From positions 1 through 64,000 of the forward strand of contig NZ_LDPO01000015.1 of assembly GCF_001021505.1 (NCBI RefSeq): a stretch of 64,000 nucleotides of DNA. The letters are read 5' to 3'. The notes under the pieces are model-generated. The model did no database searches and was not told the origin of the DNA. It saw nothing but the letters and a program-made list of their open reading frames with translations. Numbering within the stretch: the first letter of the stretch is position 1; each line of letters starts with the position of its first letter. A program made the translations under genes and the position numbers. This DNA is from Mycolicibacter heraklionensis (GTDB lineage: Bacteria; Actinomycetota; Actinomycetes; Mycobacteriales; Mycobacteriaceae). Shown here in pieces: positions 35,651-44,032 of the stretch.

Positions 35651-36067
35651 TCAGCCGATGGCCTCGGCGGCAGGCCAGGCGCGCGCTAAGCGCTGGTCTG
35701 TGGTGAGCAGCACCAAATTTGCCGTGTCAGCAAGTTCGACGTAGAGGGCGTCGGTGAGGCGCAGAATGTCGCGTCGCGCCCACGCTCCTGCCAGCAGTGG
35801 TGAGAGTTCATGCTTTATCACCGGCGCCCGCCGAAGCTCATCCAGCGCCGTCTCGACCTGAGCAACCGTGAGTACGCCGGCGCGATGCATGCGGCCGAGT
35901 GCCGATACCACCTCGGCGTCAAAGTGAGTCGGCGCGTTCATCACTGTGTTGGCCAGTCGCGCCCGGACCGCGGTAAACCGATCACGGGTGCGGGCGAGTA
36001 GGTCCACCATGGCACTGGCGTCAATGACCACCTGCTCTGCTGGCGAAGAAGAGGAAGAGACGCTCAC
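35651..36067 (-). CDS. VapC-type PIN-domain toxin
   Basis: 138 aa. The PIN ribonuclease acidic residues are visible: Asp in VVIDASAMVD, Glu in DAEVVSAL, Asp in LRLTDALYVELA and Asp in LLTTDQRLA. VapC toxins cleave specific tRNA or rRNA when not bound by VapB. The start GTG 36067 overlaps the antitoxin stop (GTGA), the usual vapBC coupling. The N-terminal Ser-rich extension (SVSSSSSPAEQ) is unusual. Confidence 0.92.
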   Translation of the reverse strand: MSVSSSSSPAEQVVIDASAMVDLLARTRDRFTAVRARLANTVMNAPTHFDAEVVSALGRMHRAGVLTVAQVETALDELRRAPVIKHELSPLLAGAWARRDILRLTDALYVELADTANLVLLTTDQRLARAWPAAEAIG

Positions 36068-36282
36068 GCTCCGAACTCGTCACGGGCGGTGTCGAGTGCG
36101 TCTAGTACGTCGTCGTGTCGAGCGGTTGTGCTCCGATCCTCCAACCCGTCAAGCCAGGTGCGGGTTCCCGAATTCTCCAACTCGGCGCTGATCGCTGCCT
36201 GAGTCAGCGCCGAGACATTCAGTCCCCGCGCCCGAGCACGCTCCGCCAGATCGTCTGGAACGTACACGTTCAACCGAGCCAT
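36064..36282 (-). CDS. VapB-type antitoxin (ribbon-helix-helix)
   Basis: 72 aa. The N-terminal strand MARLNVYVPDDLAERA and helix GLNVSALTQAAI form a CopG/RHH DNA-binding unit; the acidic C-terminus should bind the toxin. ATG 36282 is chosen; TATATT (36295-36290) lies seven bases before it, so the mRNA is probably leaderless and autoregulated through the AT-rich repeats there (GTGTATATTGGTGTGTAT). Confidence 0.88.
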   Translation of the reverse strand: MARLNVYVPDDLAERARARGLNVSALTQAAISAELENSGTRTWLDGLEDRSTTARHDDVLDALDTARDEFGA

Positions 36283-36289
36283 ACACACC

Positions 36290-36295
36290 AATATA
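36290..36295 (-). promoter_or_regulatory. -10 box TATATT of the vapBC operon
   Basis: TATATT followed by GGTGTGT and the ATG of vapB. The repeated GTGTAT flanking it makes this the likely operator for the VapBC complex. Confidence 0.55.
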
Positions 36296-36354
36296 CACAA
36301 TTGGTCTTCGGCGACCCGGGGTCAATTAGCCGAGCAGCGGCCCCGCCGGCGCGG

Positions 36355-37317
36355 TCACTTCGACGTATCACCCTTGTCCACAATGCGTTTCAGCGGCGTG
36401 ATGCCGGGATGGCCGGCGTCCTTTGCGATCGACTTGGTCACCGGCACATTGGGCGGGGCCGTCGTGCGGCCCTTGACGGGCTGGCCGTTGGGCACGCCGG
36501 GGGCGGCGATCCGCTTGGCGTCGGCCTTGTCATCCTTACCGCCCTTGCCGCCGGCGCCCGCTCCGCCGGGCATCATCGGCATCATCCCGCCGCCGCCCCC
36601 ACCCGCGGTGGGCGCACCACCCGCGGGACCGGCCGCACCGGTATTGGCCAGCGAGCTGGCGGGTGTTGTCGGCGTCGATGTCCCCGGAACCGGGGGCGGG
36701 CCCAGGTTGCTGGCCGGCGTGGTGCCCACGCCCAGCCCACCGCCGCCTCCGCCGGTGCCGAAATCCCCGCCGCCCAAGCCGGGGTCGGGACTGATGTCCG
36801 AGGCCAGCGTGGTGCCGCCGAGCCCGGCCTTGCCCAGGGACGACGCCGCGCTCATCAGTGGCGACAATGCACCTTGGCCGGCTTGCATCAACCCCTGGGG
36901 CAGTTTTGTCACCGCGCCGAGAGCTCCGCTGAGTGCGCTGGTGATGCCCTGCATAGCGCTGTTGACACCCTGCATCGCCCCGCCCATGGCTTCTTGGGGA
37001 AGCTGCTGCTGCGGCGCCATCGAGGGGGCGGCCTCGGCGGCGACATTCTGGAACTTCGAGACCGCGTCGGCCTCATGCTCGGCGAACTTGCGCACGGCAT
37101 CGGCGGCGTGGCCGGTGCGGTCTCGGTGATCGTTGGCTAGTTCGGTGTTCTGCTCGACCAGGTTCAGGTTGGTCGCGGCACCGAAAGCCGCCATCGTGGC
37201 ATCGACCGGAGACGATCCGCCCGGATGGACCGGTCCAGGGGGGATTGCCGTCGGGGGCTGTGAGAGCGCAATGTGCAAGAAGTCCGCACCGTAATGCCTT
37301 ACGAAGTCGTCTGTCAT
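36355..37317 (-). CDS. Rv3900c-like ESX-2-associated protein
   Basis: 320 aa (Rv3900c is 311). The N-terminal ~150 residues are helical, with DDFVRHYGADFLHIAL and AVRKFAEHEADAVSKF; the rest is Gly/Pro/Met-rich (GGGDFGTGGGGGGLG, GGGGMMPMMPGG) and ends in a basic tail. The N-terminus looks like an ESX-exported helical domain; there is no signal peptide. The start ATG 37317 overlaps the stop of the Rv3899c-like gene (ATGA), and the two genes are in the same order as in M. tuberculosis. Function unknown. Confidence 0.78.
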   Translation of the reverse strand: MTDDFVRHYGADFLHIALSQPPTAIPPGPVHPGGSSPVDATMAAFGAATNLNLVEQNTELANDHRDRTGHAADAVRKFAEHEADAVSKFQNVAAEAAPSMAPQQQLPQEAMGGAMQGVNSAMQGITSALSGALGAVTKLPQGLMQAGQGALSPLMSAASSLGKAGLGGTTLASDISPDPGLGGGDFGTGGGGGGLGVGTTPASNLGPPPVPGTSTPTTPASSLANTGAAGPAGGAPTAGGGGGGMMPMMPGGAGAGGKGGKDDKADAKRIAAPGVPNGQPVKGRTTAPPNVPVTKSIAKDAGHPGITPLKRIVDKGDTSK

Positions 37318-39764
37318 GGCGTAACACCTCCATGCCGTACTGCCACTGCCAGATACCACGCCAGGTGGTAGCGGGCCAGCTCTTCGCTTCCGTCGATCAG
37401 GGCGTCGATGGCCGCCAACAGCATCCAGTCGGCAACATCCCGCGGAGCATGTTGGGGATAGGCCGACAGTACGCGCGTCTGCGTGTCGGTGACTACCTGC
37501 CGGAACAGCGCGATTTCGTTGTCGGCGACGCCGGACCGGCGGGCCACGGCGCGTGCCACGGTCTGCACGATCCGCGGCAGGCGGTCGCTGGTGCCGGTGA
37601 CATCGATGAGCGTGGGACCGAGTTCGTCGACGTGCTGGCCATAGCGGGCGCGCTCGCCGCTGCCGGGAATCGGATCGTTCGGACCGGCCTCGGTGACGTA
37701 GGTGTTCGGTTGGTGGGCGGCGGCCGCGATCACCGCACCGAGCAGATCGACCGCGCTGGTGTCGCGACGGCGGTGGGCCGGATCCAGCAGCGTGAGCCCG
37801 GGCGGCAGTTTGACGGTGGGCGGAATCCAGCCTCCGGCTAGGTCGGTGGCCAGCACGGTGGTGGTCTCGTCGTCGCGAAGGCCGGCGGCCCAGGCCAGGT
37901 TCGGTGCTTGGCGGGCTACGGCGTCGACTTTGCGCTGCAGATCTTGGTGTTCGGCCAGCCGTCGCGCGGCCGTACCGGCTCCGGCCCCCGCGGTGGTCCC
38001 GGCGCCCATGCTGCCGGCCACCGATGCGCCGGACTGACTGGCTGCGCCGGGCGTCGGCTTGCCCGGTGGCGGACGATCACCGGTGGAGGCCACCGTCGGA
38101 CCCCCGGACGTCGGCGTCGTGGGGCCGCCGGGCGGGGGCGGGGGAGTCGGGCCCGCTGGTCCGGCAGGCGCCGTGGGTGCTGCCGGGACAGCCGCAGCCG
38201 CTGGGCGCAGGTCTGCCCCGTAGCCGGGCAAGGGACCCGACGGGACTGCCGGGCCGGCGCTGATCGGCCCCGACGACACCGAGGCCGGGCTCGCTGTCAC
38301 CGGCGGTGCCGTTGGTGTTGCCGGTGTGGCGCCCGCAGTAGGCGCAGCGGGGGCCACCTCCGTGCTTGGGCTGGCCAACTGCGCCATATTGCCGAGCGCA
38401 CCGCCGGCCATCGGCGTCACCGACGGCGAGGGGGGAATCTGCGACGGCTGGCCGAACCCTCCGGTGCCTGCTCCGCCCGGCGGTAACGGCGGTGGTGGCC
38501 CGCCTGGTCCAGGAGGCCCACCTCCCGGCATGCCTGACGCGAATGCTTGAGCCGGCCCGCCTGCGGGAAGACCGGGGGGCATGCCACCGCCGGGTGGGCC
38601 GCTGAGGCCTGGCATGGCGGAGGCCATGGGCGACGGCACGCCGCCGCCTCCACCCATCGCCGGAGGGCCGGGTATCGCACCTGCCGGCGGCGCCAACGCA
38701 CCGCTAGAGGCCGCGGATTGGCCGGTCAAGGTGTCGCCGGTCGTAGTAGACGCGGGTGTGATTGTCACGCGCGGTCCGCTTTGGCCGTTGGCGACGCCGC
38801 CGTTGGTTCCCCCCGTGCCGTTGGCGACGCCGCCGTTGGTGCCGCCGGGGCCGGCTCCGCTTTGGCCGTTTGCGACGCCGCCGTTGGTTCCCCCCGTGCC
38901 GTTGGCGACGCCGCCGTTGGTGCCGCCGGGGCCGGCTCCGCTTTGGCCGTTTGCGACGCCGCCGTTGGTGCCGCCGGGGCCGGCTCCGCTTTGGCCGTTG
39001 GCGACGCCACTGTTCGTGCCAGCCGTCCCGCCAGTGTCGTTGCCGCCTGCGCCGCTGTTGGCGGGGCCTTCCGGCAGAAGGAGTTCGTCCACGCTCTTGG
39101 GAACTGAGTGATTCTCCGCGTCTCCAGTGCCGTACGGGAACGGAAGCTGGTCGGTACCAGCTGCTTTCCTGCTCAGCTCTTCGCTGGTGGGCGGTTGCGG
39201 CGGTGGCGTGCTGAATTTTGCGCCGTTATCCTGCAGCCACTTCTGGGCGTCACCTTCGATGCCCAGTTCATTGAACATCTGTTGGGTTGCCGCGATGATC
39301 TTGCCGTTGGCTTCGGAACTATATTCGGCAGCCTTCGCGTTGGCTTCGGCGATTAGTCCGATGGCTTCGGTCATTGCCTCGGGCGTATTTTTCGCTACCA
39401 GGACGTCGATTTGTGGGTTGTACTGGTCGGCGATTTTCGTCAAGTTCTGACGGAGTTCTTTAACGGCCTTGACAACGCTGTCGCTGGCGGTGCTTTTGCT
39501 CCGACAATGCTCGGCGGCGTTTATCAGGCGGTTGTAGCCGATACGTAGCCGTATCAGCTCGTCTTCCGTGGTTTTTCCACTGTTTCTCGCGCTTACGCCG
39601 TTTGTGAAGTCCCGGAGGTCGTTAGCTTCGTTCTCTTTGGCGCCGGATTGGCTAGACCAGTGCTGGATGCCGCTCTCAGGTTGGGTCGGGGCGCCAGGCC
39701 ACCATGCGCCCACCAAATAAAATGACCATTTACCCGGTGGAAGATCGGTCGGCGAATCAGTCAC
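37314..39764 (-). CDS. Rv3899c-like DUF5631/DUF5632 protein with tandem repeat
   Basis: 816 aa, twice the length of Rv3899c (410). Residues 1-190 are a lower-GC, helical domain that begins KWSFYLVGAWWPGAP. Residues ~220-335 hold a 16-residue repeat (NGQSGAGPGGTNGGVA). A long Pro/Gly/Ala-rich region follows, and the C-terminal ~200 residues match the DUF5631/5632 end of the protein at 15465 (WAAGLRDDE, LAGGWIPP, ELARYHLAWYLAVA). Start GTG 39764 overlaps the upstream gene by 3 bp. Probably a secreted or surface ESX-2 substrate; this is inferred from location. Confidence 0.78.
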   Translation of the reverse strand: MTDSPTDLPPGKWSFYLVGAWWPGAPTQPESGIQHWSSQSGAKENEANDLRDFTNGVSARNSGKTTEDELIRLRIGYNRLINAAEHCRSKSTASDSVVKAVKELRQNLTKIADQYNPQIDVLVAKNTPEAMTEAIGLIAEANAKAAEYSSEANGKIIAATQQMFNELGIEGDAQKWLQDNGAKFSTPPPQPPTSEELSRKAAGTDQLPFPYGTGDAENHSVPKSVDELLLPEGPANSGAGGNDTGGTAGTNSGVANGQSGAGPGGTNGGVANGQSGAGPGGTNGGVANGTGGTNGGVANGQSGAGPGGTNGGVANGTGGTNGGVANGQSGPRVTITPASTTTGDTLTGQSAASSGALAPPAGAIPGPPAMGGGGGVPSPMASAMPGLSGPPGGGMPPGLPAGGPAQAFASGMPGGGPPGPGGPPPPLPPGGAGTGGFGQPSQIPPSPSVTPMAGGALGNMAQLASPSTEVAPAAPTAGATPATPTAPPVTASPASVSSGPISAGPAVPSGPLPGYGADLRPAAAAVPAAPTAPAGPAGPTPPPPPGGPTTPTSGGPTVASTGDRPPPGKPTPGAASQSGASVAGSMGAGTTAGAGAGTAARRLAEHQDLQRKVDAVARQAPNLAWAAGLRDDETTTVLATDLAGGWIPPTVKLPPGLTLLDPAHRRRDTSAVDLLGAVIAAAAHQPNTYVTEAGPNDPIPGSGERARYGQHVDELGPTLIDVTGTSDRLPRIVQTVARAVARRSGVADNEIALFRQVVTDTQTRVLSAYPQHAPRDVADWMLLAAIDALIDGSEELARYHLAWYLAVAVRHGGVTP
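38765..39010. repeat. In-frame 48/81-bp tandem repeat within the Rv3899c-like gene
   Basis: Near-identical DNA units encode NGQSGAGPGGTNGGVA (48 bp), alternating with a shorter NGTGGTNGGVA unit, so a composite of about 81 bp recurs. At least four copies of NGQSGAG are present. The units are almost identical at DNA level, which indicates recent expansion, and all changes in copy number keep the frame. Confidence 0.85.
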
Positions 39765-40230
39765 CGCATAAATCCTTCGGTACGCGTTCTTTGGCGTTTA
39801 CGGCATCTACGGCTGAATCGAATCGTGAGTCGCCCGCTCTACCGCTGGACGACTCGACAACCAAGCTTTCGTACGCTTGCACCACCGCGTTCCCCGCATC
39901 GCGAGCCGCGGGTTCCAATGCGGGGTTGGATGCCGCGGCTTCGAGGATGAGGGCGCCGTTTACCAAGGCGATACGTCCAAAGCCTGCGTCGGGTCCGTTG
40001 GTCTCAATGTGGACAGCGTCCATGGCGGGTTTGAACCGACCACATAAGTCGGTCTTGGCGGCCGTCCTTTGGGCCGCCGAATAGGTCGGGCTGGCTGGGG
40101 GTCGAGTGAACGCCACGATTGCCAGGATCATAGAGGCGGCACCCAGCAAAGCACCAAGTGCCGCGAGTACTAATGCTGACCGGCGACGCGGCTGAGCGTT
40201 GGGAGCTGCCGGCCACGGGGGCGATGGCAT
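39757..40230 (-). CDS. Rv3901c-like membrane protein (copy 1)
   Basis: 157 aa from ATG 40230. A Pro-rich cytosolic N-terminus is followed by one TM helix (LVLAALGALLGAASMILAIVAF) and an extracellular helical domain with a conserved AAQRTAAKTDLC-GRFKPAMDAVHIETNG core and a final CGD. The two Cys probably pair. Rv3901c (149 aa), next to Rv3900c, has the same type of layout. GTG 40236 is an alternative start that fits a leaderless TACCAT box seven bases upstream. Confidence 0.75.
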   Translation of the reverse strand: MPSPPWPAAPNAQPRRRSALVLAALGALLGAASMILAIVAFTRPPASPTYSAAQRTAAKTDLCGRFKPAMDAVHIETNGPDAGFGRIALVNGALILEAAASNPALEPAARDAGNAVVQAYESLVVESSSGRAGDSRFDSAVDAVNAKERVPKDLCGD

Positions 40231-40243
40231 GGTCACATTGCGG

Positions 40244-40249
40244 ATGGTA
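40244..40249 (-). promoter_or_regulatory. -10 box TACCAT of membrane-protein copy 1
   Basis: TACCATCCGCAATGTGAC precedes the ATG in both copy 1 and copy 3 (see 41644). The GTG seven bases after TACCAT would be a leaderless start two codons upstream of the ATG. Sequence conservation between copies supports a promoter here. Confidence 0.45.
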
Positions 40250-40443
40250 GCCCTCAACGGGATTTCACGTTTACATCCTGATTGAGACCGCGTTTGTTCC
40301 TCCAGCGAGGTCTTGGGCGTCGAGCGGTCCAGGACTCCGCGATCAGGCTCGCTGCGTCATTGGCGCATCGTAGGAGATGGCCTGGGTAAGTCTGCTGGCG
40401 CGCGTTCAAACCGTGCCGACGTGGTCGGCTATCCGGCGGCGGC

Positions 40444-40926
40444 CTACTGGCCGCACAGTGTCTTGAGGGCGCTCTCTTGCGAAATCACAGACTGCAGTGC
40501 GGCTTTGTAGTGGGGGTCATCTGAGCCCATCGACGATGCCGCCGCCATCGTCTGATATGACTCTGCTAATGAGTCCGCAGCAGCACTGTAAGCGGGGTCA
40601 AGCGCCGGGTCTGCAGCAGCGGACTGGAGCATGTTGGCGCCGTTAACGAGCGAGATACGCGCCAAAGCAGCGTCACTCCCGTTGGTCTCGATATGTTCCG
40701 CGTCCGCCGCAAGTTTGTACCTCTCGCAGAGATGCGTCTTCGCAGCGGTGCGTTGCCCGGCGGTATAGACGGATGTCGAACTCGCCGGCCGGATGAGTGC
40801 CACGATCGCCAGAATTAGCGCGGAAACCGATAGCGCCGCAACCAGTGTGAGAAGGATTGGTGACGATTGTCGGCGCAATGGCACCCCCAACGGTGGTGCG
40901 GACCAAGGCGGCGGCGTGGTGTTCAT
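40444..40926 (-). CDS. Rv3901c-like membrane protein (copy 2)
   Basis: 160 aa. Same layout as copies 1 and 3: Pro-rich N-terminus (NTTPPPWSAPPLG), TM helix (ILLTLVAALSVSALILAIVALI), then GQRTAAKTHLCERYKLAADAEHIETNGS and a C-terminal TLCGQ. The start is ATG 40926. Separated from copy 1 by about 210 bp of non-coding sequence, so it probably has its own promoter. Confidence 0.75.
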   Translation of the reverse strand: MNTTPPPWSAPPLGVPLRRQSSPILLTLVAALSVSALILAIVALIRPASSTSVYTAGQRTAAKTHLCERYKLAADAEHIETNGSDAALARISLVNGANMLQSAAADPALDPAYSAAADSLAESYQTMAAASSMGSDDPHYKAALQSVISQESALKTLCGQ

Positions 40927-41147
40927 AACCGGATCCCTAGCATAATCATGCGCCTGATACATCCGGTATCACAGAGGTTTGGAGGGCGCACCGCAATGGC
41001 GACACTACATGGCGCATTCGTCGTAGCACGGCTTATGGCGGCTTCAACCTTGCCGGGCTGCCGGGTGCTGATCTTAGCCCAACTGGCGGGCTCCGCTGCG
41101 GCGGCAGTCTCCAGGGCTTTTAGGTGCGGCGTGGGCGAGCGACCTAC

Positions 41148-41630
41148 TCACTCACCGCACAACGCCGCCATTACGCGGTCCTTGGCATTCATGTCGTCCA
41201 CCGAGGCCAGGTACTGATCTCTGGTGGCCATGCCTGTTGTGCCCAGAGCTGCTGTCGTCTGGTAGCTGCTAGCTAGTGCACGAGCAGCGTCACGACGCTC
41301 GGCGTCCAGGGCCGGATCCTCGGCGGCGACATCCAACATCAACGCACCGTTCGTAAGGGCGACTCGTGCGAGTGCGGCCTCGCCCGAGGGGTCACTAGTT
41401 TCGATGTGCATTGCGTGTGCAGCTAGCTTGTACCGCTCGCAGAGTGTTGCCTGAGCGGCTGCCCGCTGAGTGGCAGTTGTGTGATTCAGGCCGGACGCTG
41501 TCCGGGTGAGTGCAACCGTCGCCACGATCAACGCGGCGACTGATAGCAATGCAGCAAGGGCCGCGAATATCGCAGTGGACCGCCGGGGCGACTGGGCGGC
41601 AGGCGGTGTCGGCCAAGGAGGTGGTGTCAT
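41148..41630 (-). CDS. Rv3901c-like membrane protein (copy 3)
   Basis: 160 aa. Pro-rich N-terminus (TPPPWPTPPAAQ), one TM helix (FAALAALLSVAALIVATVAL), then TQRAAAQATLCERYKLAAHAMHIETSD and C-terminal ALCGE. The upstream sequence is nearly identical to that of copy 1, including TACCAT-N7-GTG. It is the most upstream of the three tandem genes. Confidence 0.75.
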   Translation of the reverse strand: MTPPPWPTPPAAQSPRRSTAIFAALAALLSVAALIVATVALTRTASGLNHTTATQRAAAQATLCERYKLAAHAMHIETSDPSGEAALARVALTNGALMLDVAAEDPALDAERRDAARALASSYQTTAALGTTGMATRDQYLASVDDMNAKDRVMAALCGE

Positions 41631-41643
41631 CGTCACATTGCGG

Positions 41644-41649
41644 ATGGTA
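41644..41649 (-). promoter_or_regulatory. -10 box TACCAT of membrane-protein copy 3
   Basis: The same TACCATCCGCAATGTGAC segment as upstream of copy 1, with the GTG at 41636 seven bases downstream. Confidence 0.45.
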
Positions 41650-41699
41650 GACCTCAACCAGGCCCAAGGCCCCTGGATCGCACCCGGTTGCGCTGACCC

Positions 41700-42053
41700 C
41701 TACCGCCCCAACGGCTTATAGAACACCAGCCCATTGCCCTTGTTGTCGTAGACCACCGCACGCCGCTCGTGCGCGTCGTCGTAGGGGCCCTTCACGATCC
41801 CGCCGCCACTGGCCTCGATGGCTTTCGCGGCGCCGTCGACGTCGTCGGTCTTGATGCCGACCACGACCTGCCCGTGAATGGGGTGATCCACCGCGGTCGC
41901 CAATGCCAGCGTCACCGATCCGCCGTCGAGGGCGGCGAAGTGCGCGCCGTCGCGAAACTTCAGCGGCATGCCCAGGGTCTCGCTGTAGAACTTGATCGAT
42001 TCGTCCAGGTCGTCGGTGGACAAGACGATCATCCGGATGTCGTGGTCGCTCAC
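41700..42053 (-). CDS. VOC (glyoxalase/bleomycin resistance) family protein
   Basis: 117 aa, single VOC module pair: LSTDDLDESIKFYSETLGMPLKF at the N-terminus, VVVGIKTDDVDGAAKAIEASGG in the middle, and GNGLVFYKPL at the end. VOC proteins use a divalent metal for isomerase, dioxygenase or binding functions; the substrate is not evident. AGGAGG precedes GTG 42053. It is divergent from the membrane-anchored hydrolase 57 bp away. Confidence 0.88.
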   Translation of the reverse strand: MSDHDIRMIVLSTDDLDESIKFYSETLGMPLKFRDGAHFAALDGGSVTLALATAVDHPIHGQVVVGIKTDDVDGAAKAIEASGGGIVKGPYDDAHERRAVVYDNKGNGLVFYKPLGR

Positions 42054-42098
42054 TGCTACCTCCTGTGGGTTCGATCTCGGTCCAGGCTAAGCCCGGGA

Positions 42099-42104
42099 TA
42101 CCGT
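42099..42104 (+). promoter_or_regulatory. -10 box TACCGT, leaderless promoter
   Basis: TACCGT, then exactly six bases, then GTG 42111. The spacing fits a leaderless start and decides the start codon of the following hydrolase, which has no Shine-Dalgarno sequence. Confidence 0.55.
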
Positions 42105-42110
42105 CAGCGG

Positions 42111-43037
42111 GTGGGTAAACGCCTTGCCGCTTTGGTCATCACGGTCGTTCTCGTCGCCCTGCTGGTCAATACGGTGGTCACCGACCGCATCGCACGGGCC
42201 GCGGAGCCGTTTGCGCAGGGGCGGGTGCTGCAGCTGCCCGGACCGGATCTCAACGTGCGCGAATACGGCTCGGGCGGGGACCGCGCCATCGTGCTGTTGC
42301 ACGGCTACTCGGCATCGATTCAATGGTGGGATGCGGTGGCACCGGCGCTGACAAGCGAAGCCCGCGTGGTCGCAATCGACCTGGTTGGCCACGGCGGCTC
42401 CGAGGCCCCGAGCGAAGCGGGCCCGTACAGCGCGGAGGGGCAGGCAGCCGCCGTGCACCACGCGCTCGACGCCCTGGGCGTACGCCACGCGGTGCTGGTC
42501 GGGCATTCGATGGGTGGGACGGTGGCCACCGCGCTGGCCGAGAGTGCACCGGACCTGGTGGACCGCGTGATCGTTTCCGACACCCCAGCGGCGCTGGGGA
42601 TGACGGCGATGCCCGCGCTGGGCAACGCGGTGTGCTGGCCGGTGCTGGGCGCCGCTGTCGATCGGTTGCGCAGCCTCGACGCCGTCGACAAGAGTTCGCT
42701 GCAGACCGGGTTCGCCGCGGACTTCCCGATTCCGGAGTTGGCCTACCGGTCGTTGAAACGGATGACCCACAACGCATTGTGCGACGCCAAGACCGCGGGC
42801 CGGATCAACGAGCAGCGGGCGGTGGCCGACCGGCTGGCGAGTTTGGGCAAACCGGTGTTGGTGGTGTGGGGCGACAGGGATGTGCTGACCCCGACTGCCC
42901 AGAACGTCGAACGCTATCGCCAAGCCGGCCTGCAGCCGGTCGTCATCGCCGGATCAGGACACAGTCCCTTACTCGAGAAACCAAGCGAATTCATCAGCAC
43001 CATCAAGACTTTCGTCAATGGAGAACACAAAAGCTAG
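42111..43037 (+). CDS. Membrane-anchored alpha/beta hydrolase
   Basis: 308 aa. An N-terminal TM or signal-anchor helix (LAALVITVVLVALLVNTVV) is followed by an alpha/beta hydrolase domain with oxyanion motif LLHGYSAS, nucleophile GHSMGG near residue 130, Asp in WGDRDVL and His in GSGHSP. It probably acts on an ester or amide at the outer face of the membrane. Its stop overlaps the stop of the convergent dipeptidase gene (CTAG). Confidence 0.88.
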   Translation: MGKRLAALVITVVLVALLVNTVVTDRIARAAEPFAQGRVLQLPGPDLNVREYGSGGDRAIVLLHGYSASIQWWDAVAPALTSEARVVAIDLVGHGGSEAPSEAGPYSAEGQAAAVHHALDALGVRHAVLVGHSMGGTVATALAESAPDLVDRVIVSDTPAALGMTAMPALGNAVCWPVLGAAVDRLRSLDAVDKSSLQTGFAADFPIPELAYRSLKRMTHNALCDAKTAGRINEQRAVADRLASLGKPVLVVWGDRDVLTPTAQNVERYRQAGLQPVVIAGSGHSPLLEKPSEFISTIKTFVNGEHKS

Positions 43038-43990
43038 GTCGGCCATGTCTGCCGTGCCACCCGGTGGAAGTTGCCACCGAGCACGGCGTTGACGTCTGCG
43101 TCCGCCCAACCCCGTGCCGAAAGGTGTTCGCGCAGCCCCAGCCAGGTCTCCGGCGGCATCCACTGGATCGGACCCCAACGGGTGTAGCTCTCGTCGAACA
43201 ACTGCGGGTTGGCGACCAGCTCGGCGTTGAAGTCGGCGTGGTCGAAGGAATAGTCGGTGCTGACCCCGACATGCTCGATGCCCACCAGCTCAACCGCGTA
43301 CTCCAGGTGGCGCGCTACCGCGTCGAGCGTGGGGGTATTGGGGCCCAAGAAGATTCCCACCGCGGTGATGCCGACGACGCCGCCGGTGGCCGCGCACGCC
43401 CGGGCCTGATCGTCGGTGATATTGCGGGGGTGGTCCCACACCGCCCGCATACACGAATGGCTGTAGACGACCGGGCCGACCGAGACCGCGCACATGTCCA
43501 GGCCGGTGCGGGCGCTGCAGTGCGAGCCGTCGGGAACCATGCCCACCGCGTTCATCTCGGCGACGATCGCGCGGCCCCACGCGGTCAGCCCGCCGTCGAC
43601 GGAGTCCAGGCAGCCGCTGCCCGCACGGTTGGCGTGGTTGTAGGTGGGCAACAGGGCGCGGACGCCGTGCGTGGCCAAGACGGCCAGGTTGCCCAGATCG
43701 TCGTCGAGCGGGTTGGAGTCCTCCAAGTCGAAGACCACCGCGATCCCGCCGGCACTGGTGATCGCGTCGACGTCATCCACTCCGGTCGCCACCGTCAGGC
43801 CCGGGTGAGCGTCGATGGCGCGGCGGAAGTGCCGCAGCAGGGCCAGCGAGTCGGCGAAGCGCTGCGGGGCATAGCCCGCGTTGACCGACAGCAGTGCGCC
43901 ACTGGAGTGCTGGTAGCGCGCCAGCGAGGCCACCTCGGCGCTGTCCTGCAGCGGCAAGCAGGTGTGCTGATCCCACAGCAGCGTGCTCAT
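43034..43990 (-). CDS. Membrane dipeptidase (peptidase family M19)
   Basis: 318 aa. The dinuclear zinc-site residues of renal-dipeptidase-like enzymes are present: WDQH, the bridging Glu in FDLEDSNPL, His in SHCSARTGLD and SHSCMRAVW, and Asp in STDYSFD. The enzyme hydrolyses dipeptides or beta-lactam-like amides; no signal peptide is visible, so it is probably cytosolic. ATG 43990 is used; the long open frame upstream is the antisense of the GNAT gene. Confidence 0.9.
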   Translation of the reverse strand: MSTLLWDQHTCLPLQDSAEVASLARYQHSSGALLSVNAGYAPQRFADSLALLRHFRRAIDAHPGLTVATGVDDVDAITSAGGIAVVFDLEDSNPLDDDLGNLAVLATHGVRALLPTYNHANRAGSGCLDSVDGGLTAWGRAIVAEMNAVGMVPDGSHCSARTGLDMCAVSVGPVVYSHSCMRAVWDHPRNITDDQARACAATGGVVGITAVGIFLGPNTPTLDAVARHLEYAVELVGIEHVGVSTDYSFDHADFNAELVANPQLFDESYTRWGPIQWMPPETWLGLREHLSARGWADADVNAVLGGNFHRVARQTWPT

Positions 43991-44032
43991 AGCCGCTGAT
44001 CTTGCTCTGCACGGCGCCCGAATGCGACGCAT

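Noticed and set aside
38765..39010. CRISPR-like repeat array
   Set aside because: The repeats are contiguous and in frame with a protein; there are no unique spacers.
38547..39107. Plus-strand frame with Ala/Val repeats opposite the Rv3899c-like gene
   Set aside because: It is only the complement of the tandem repeat region.
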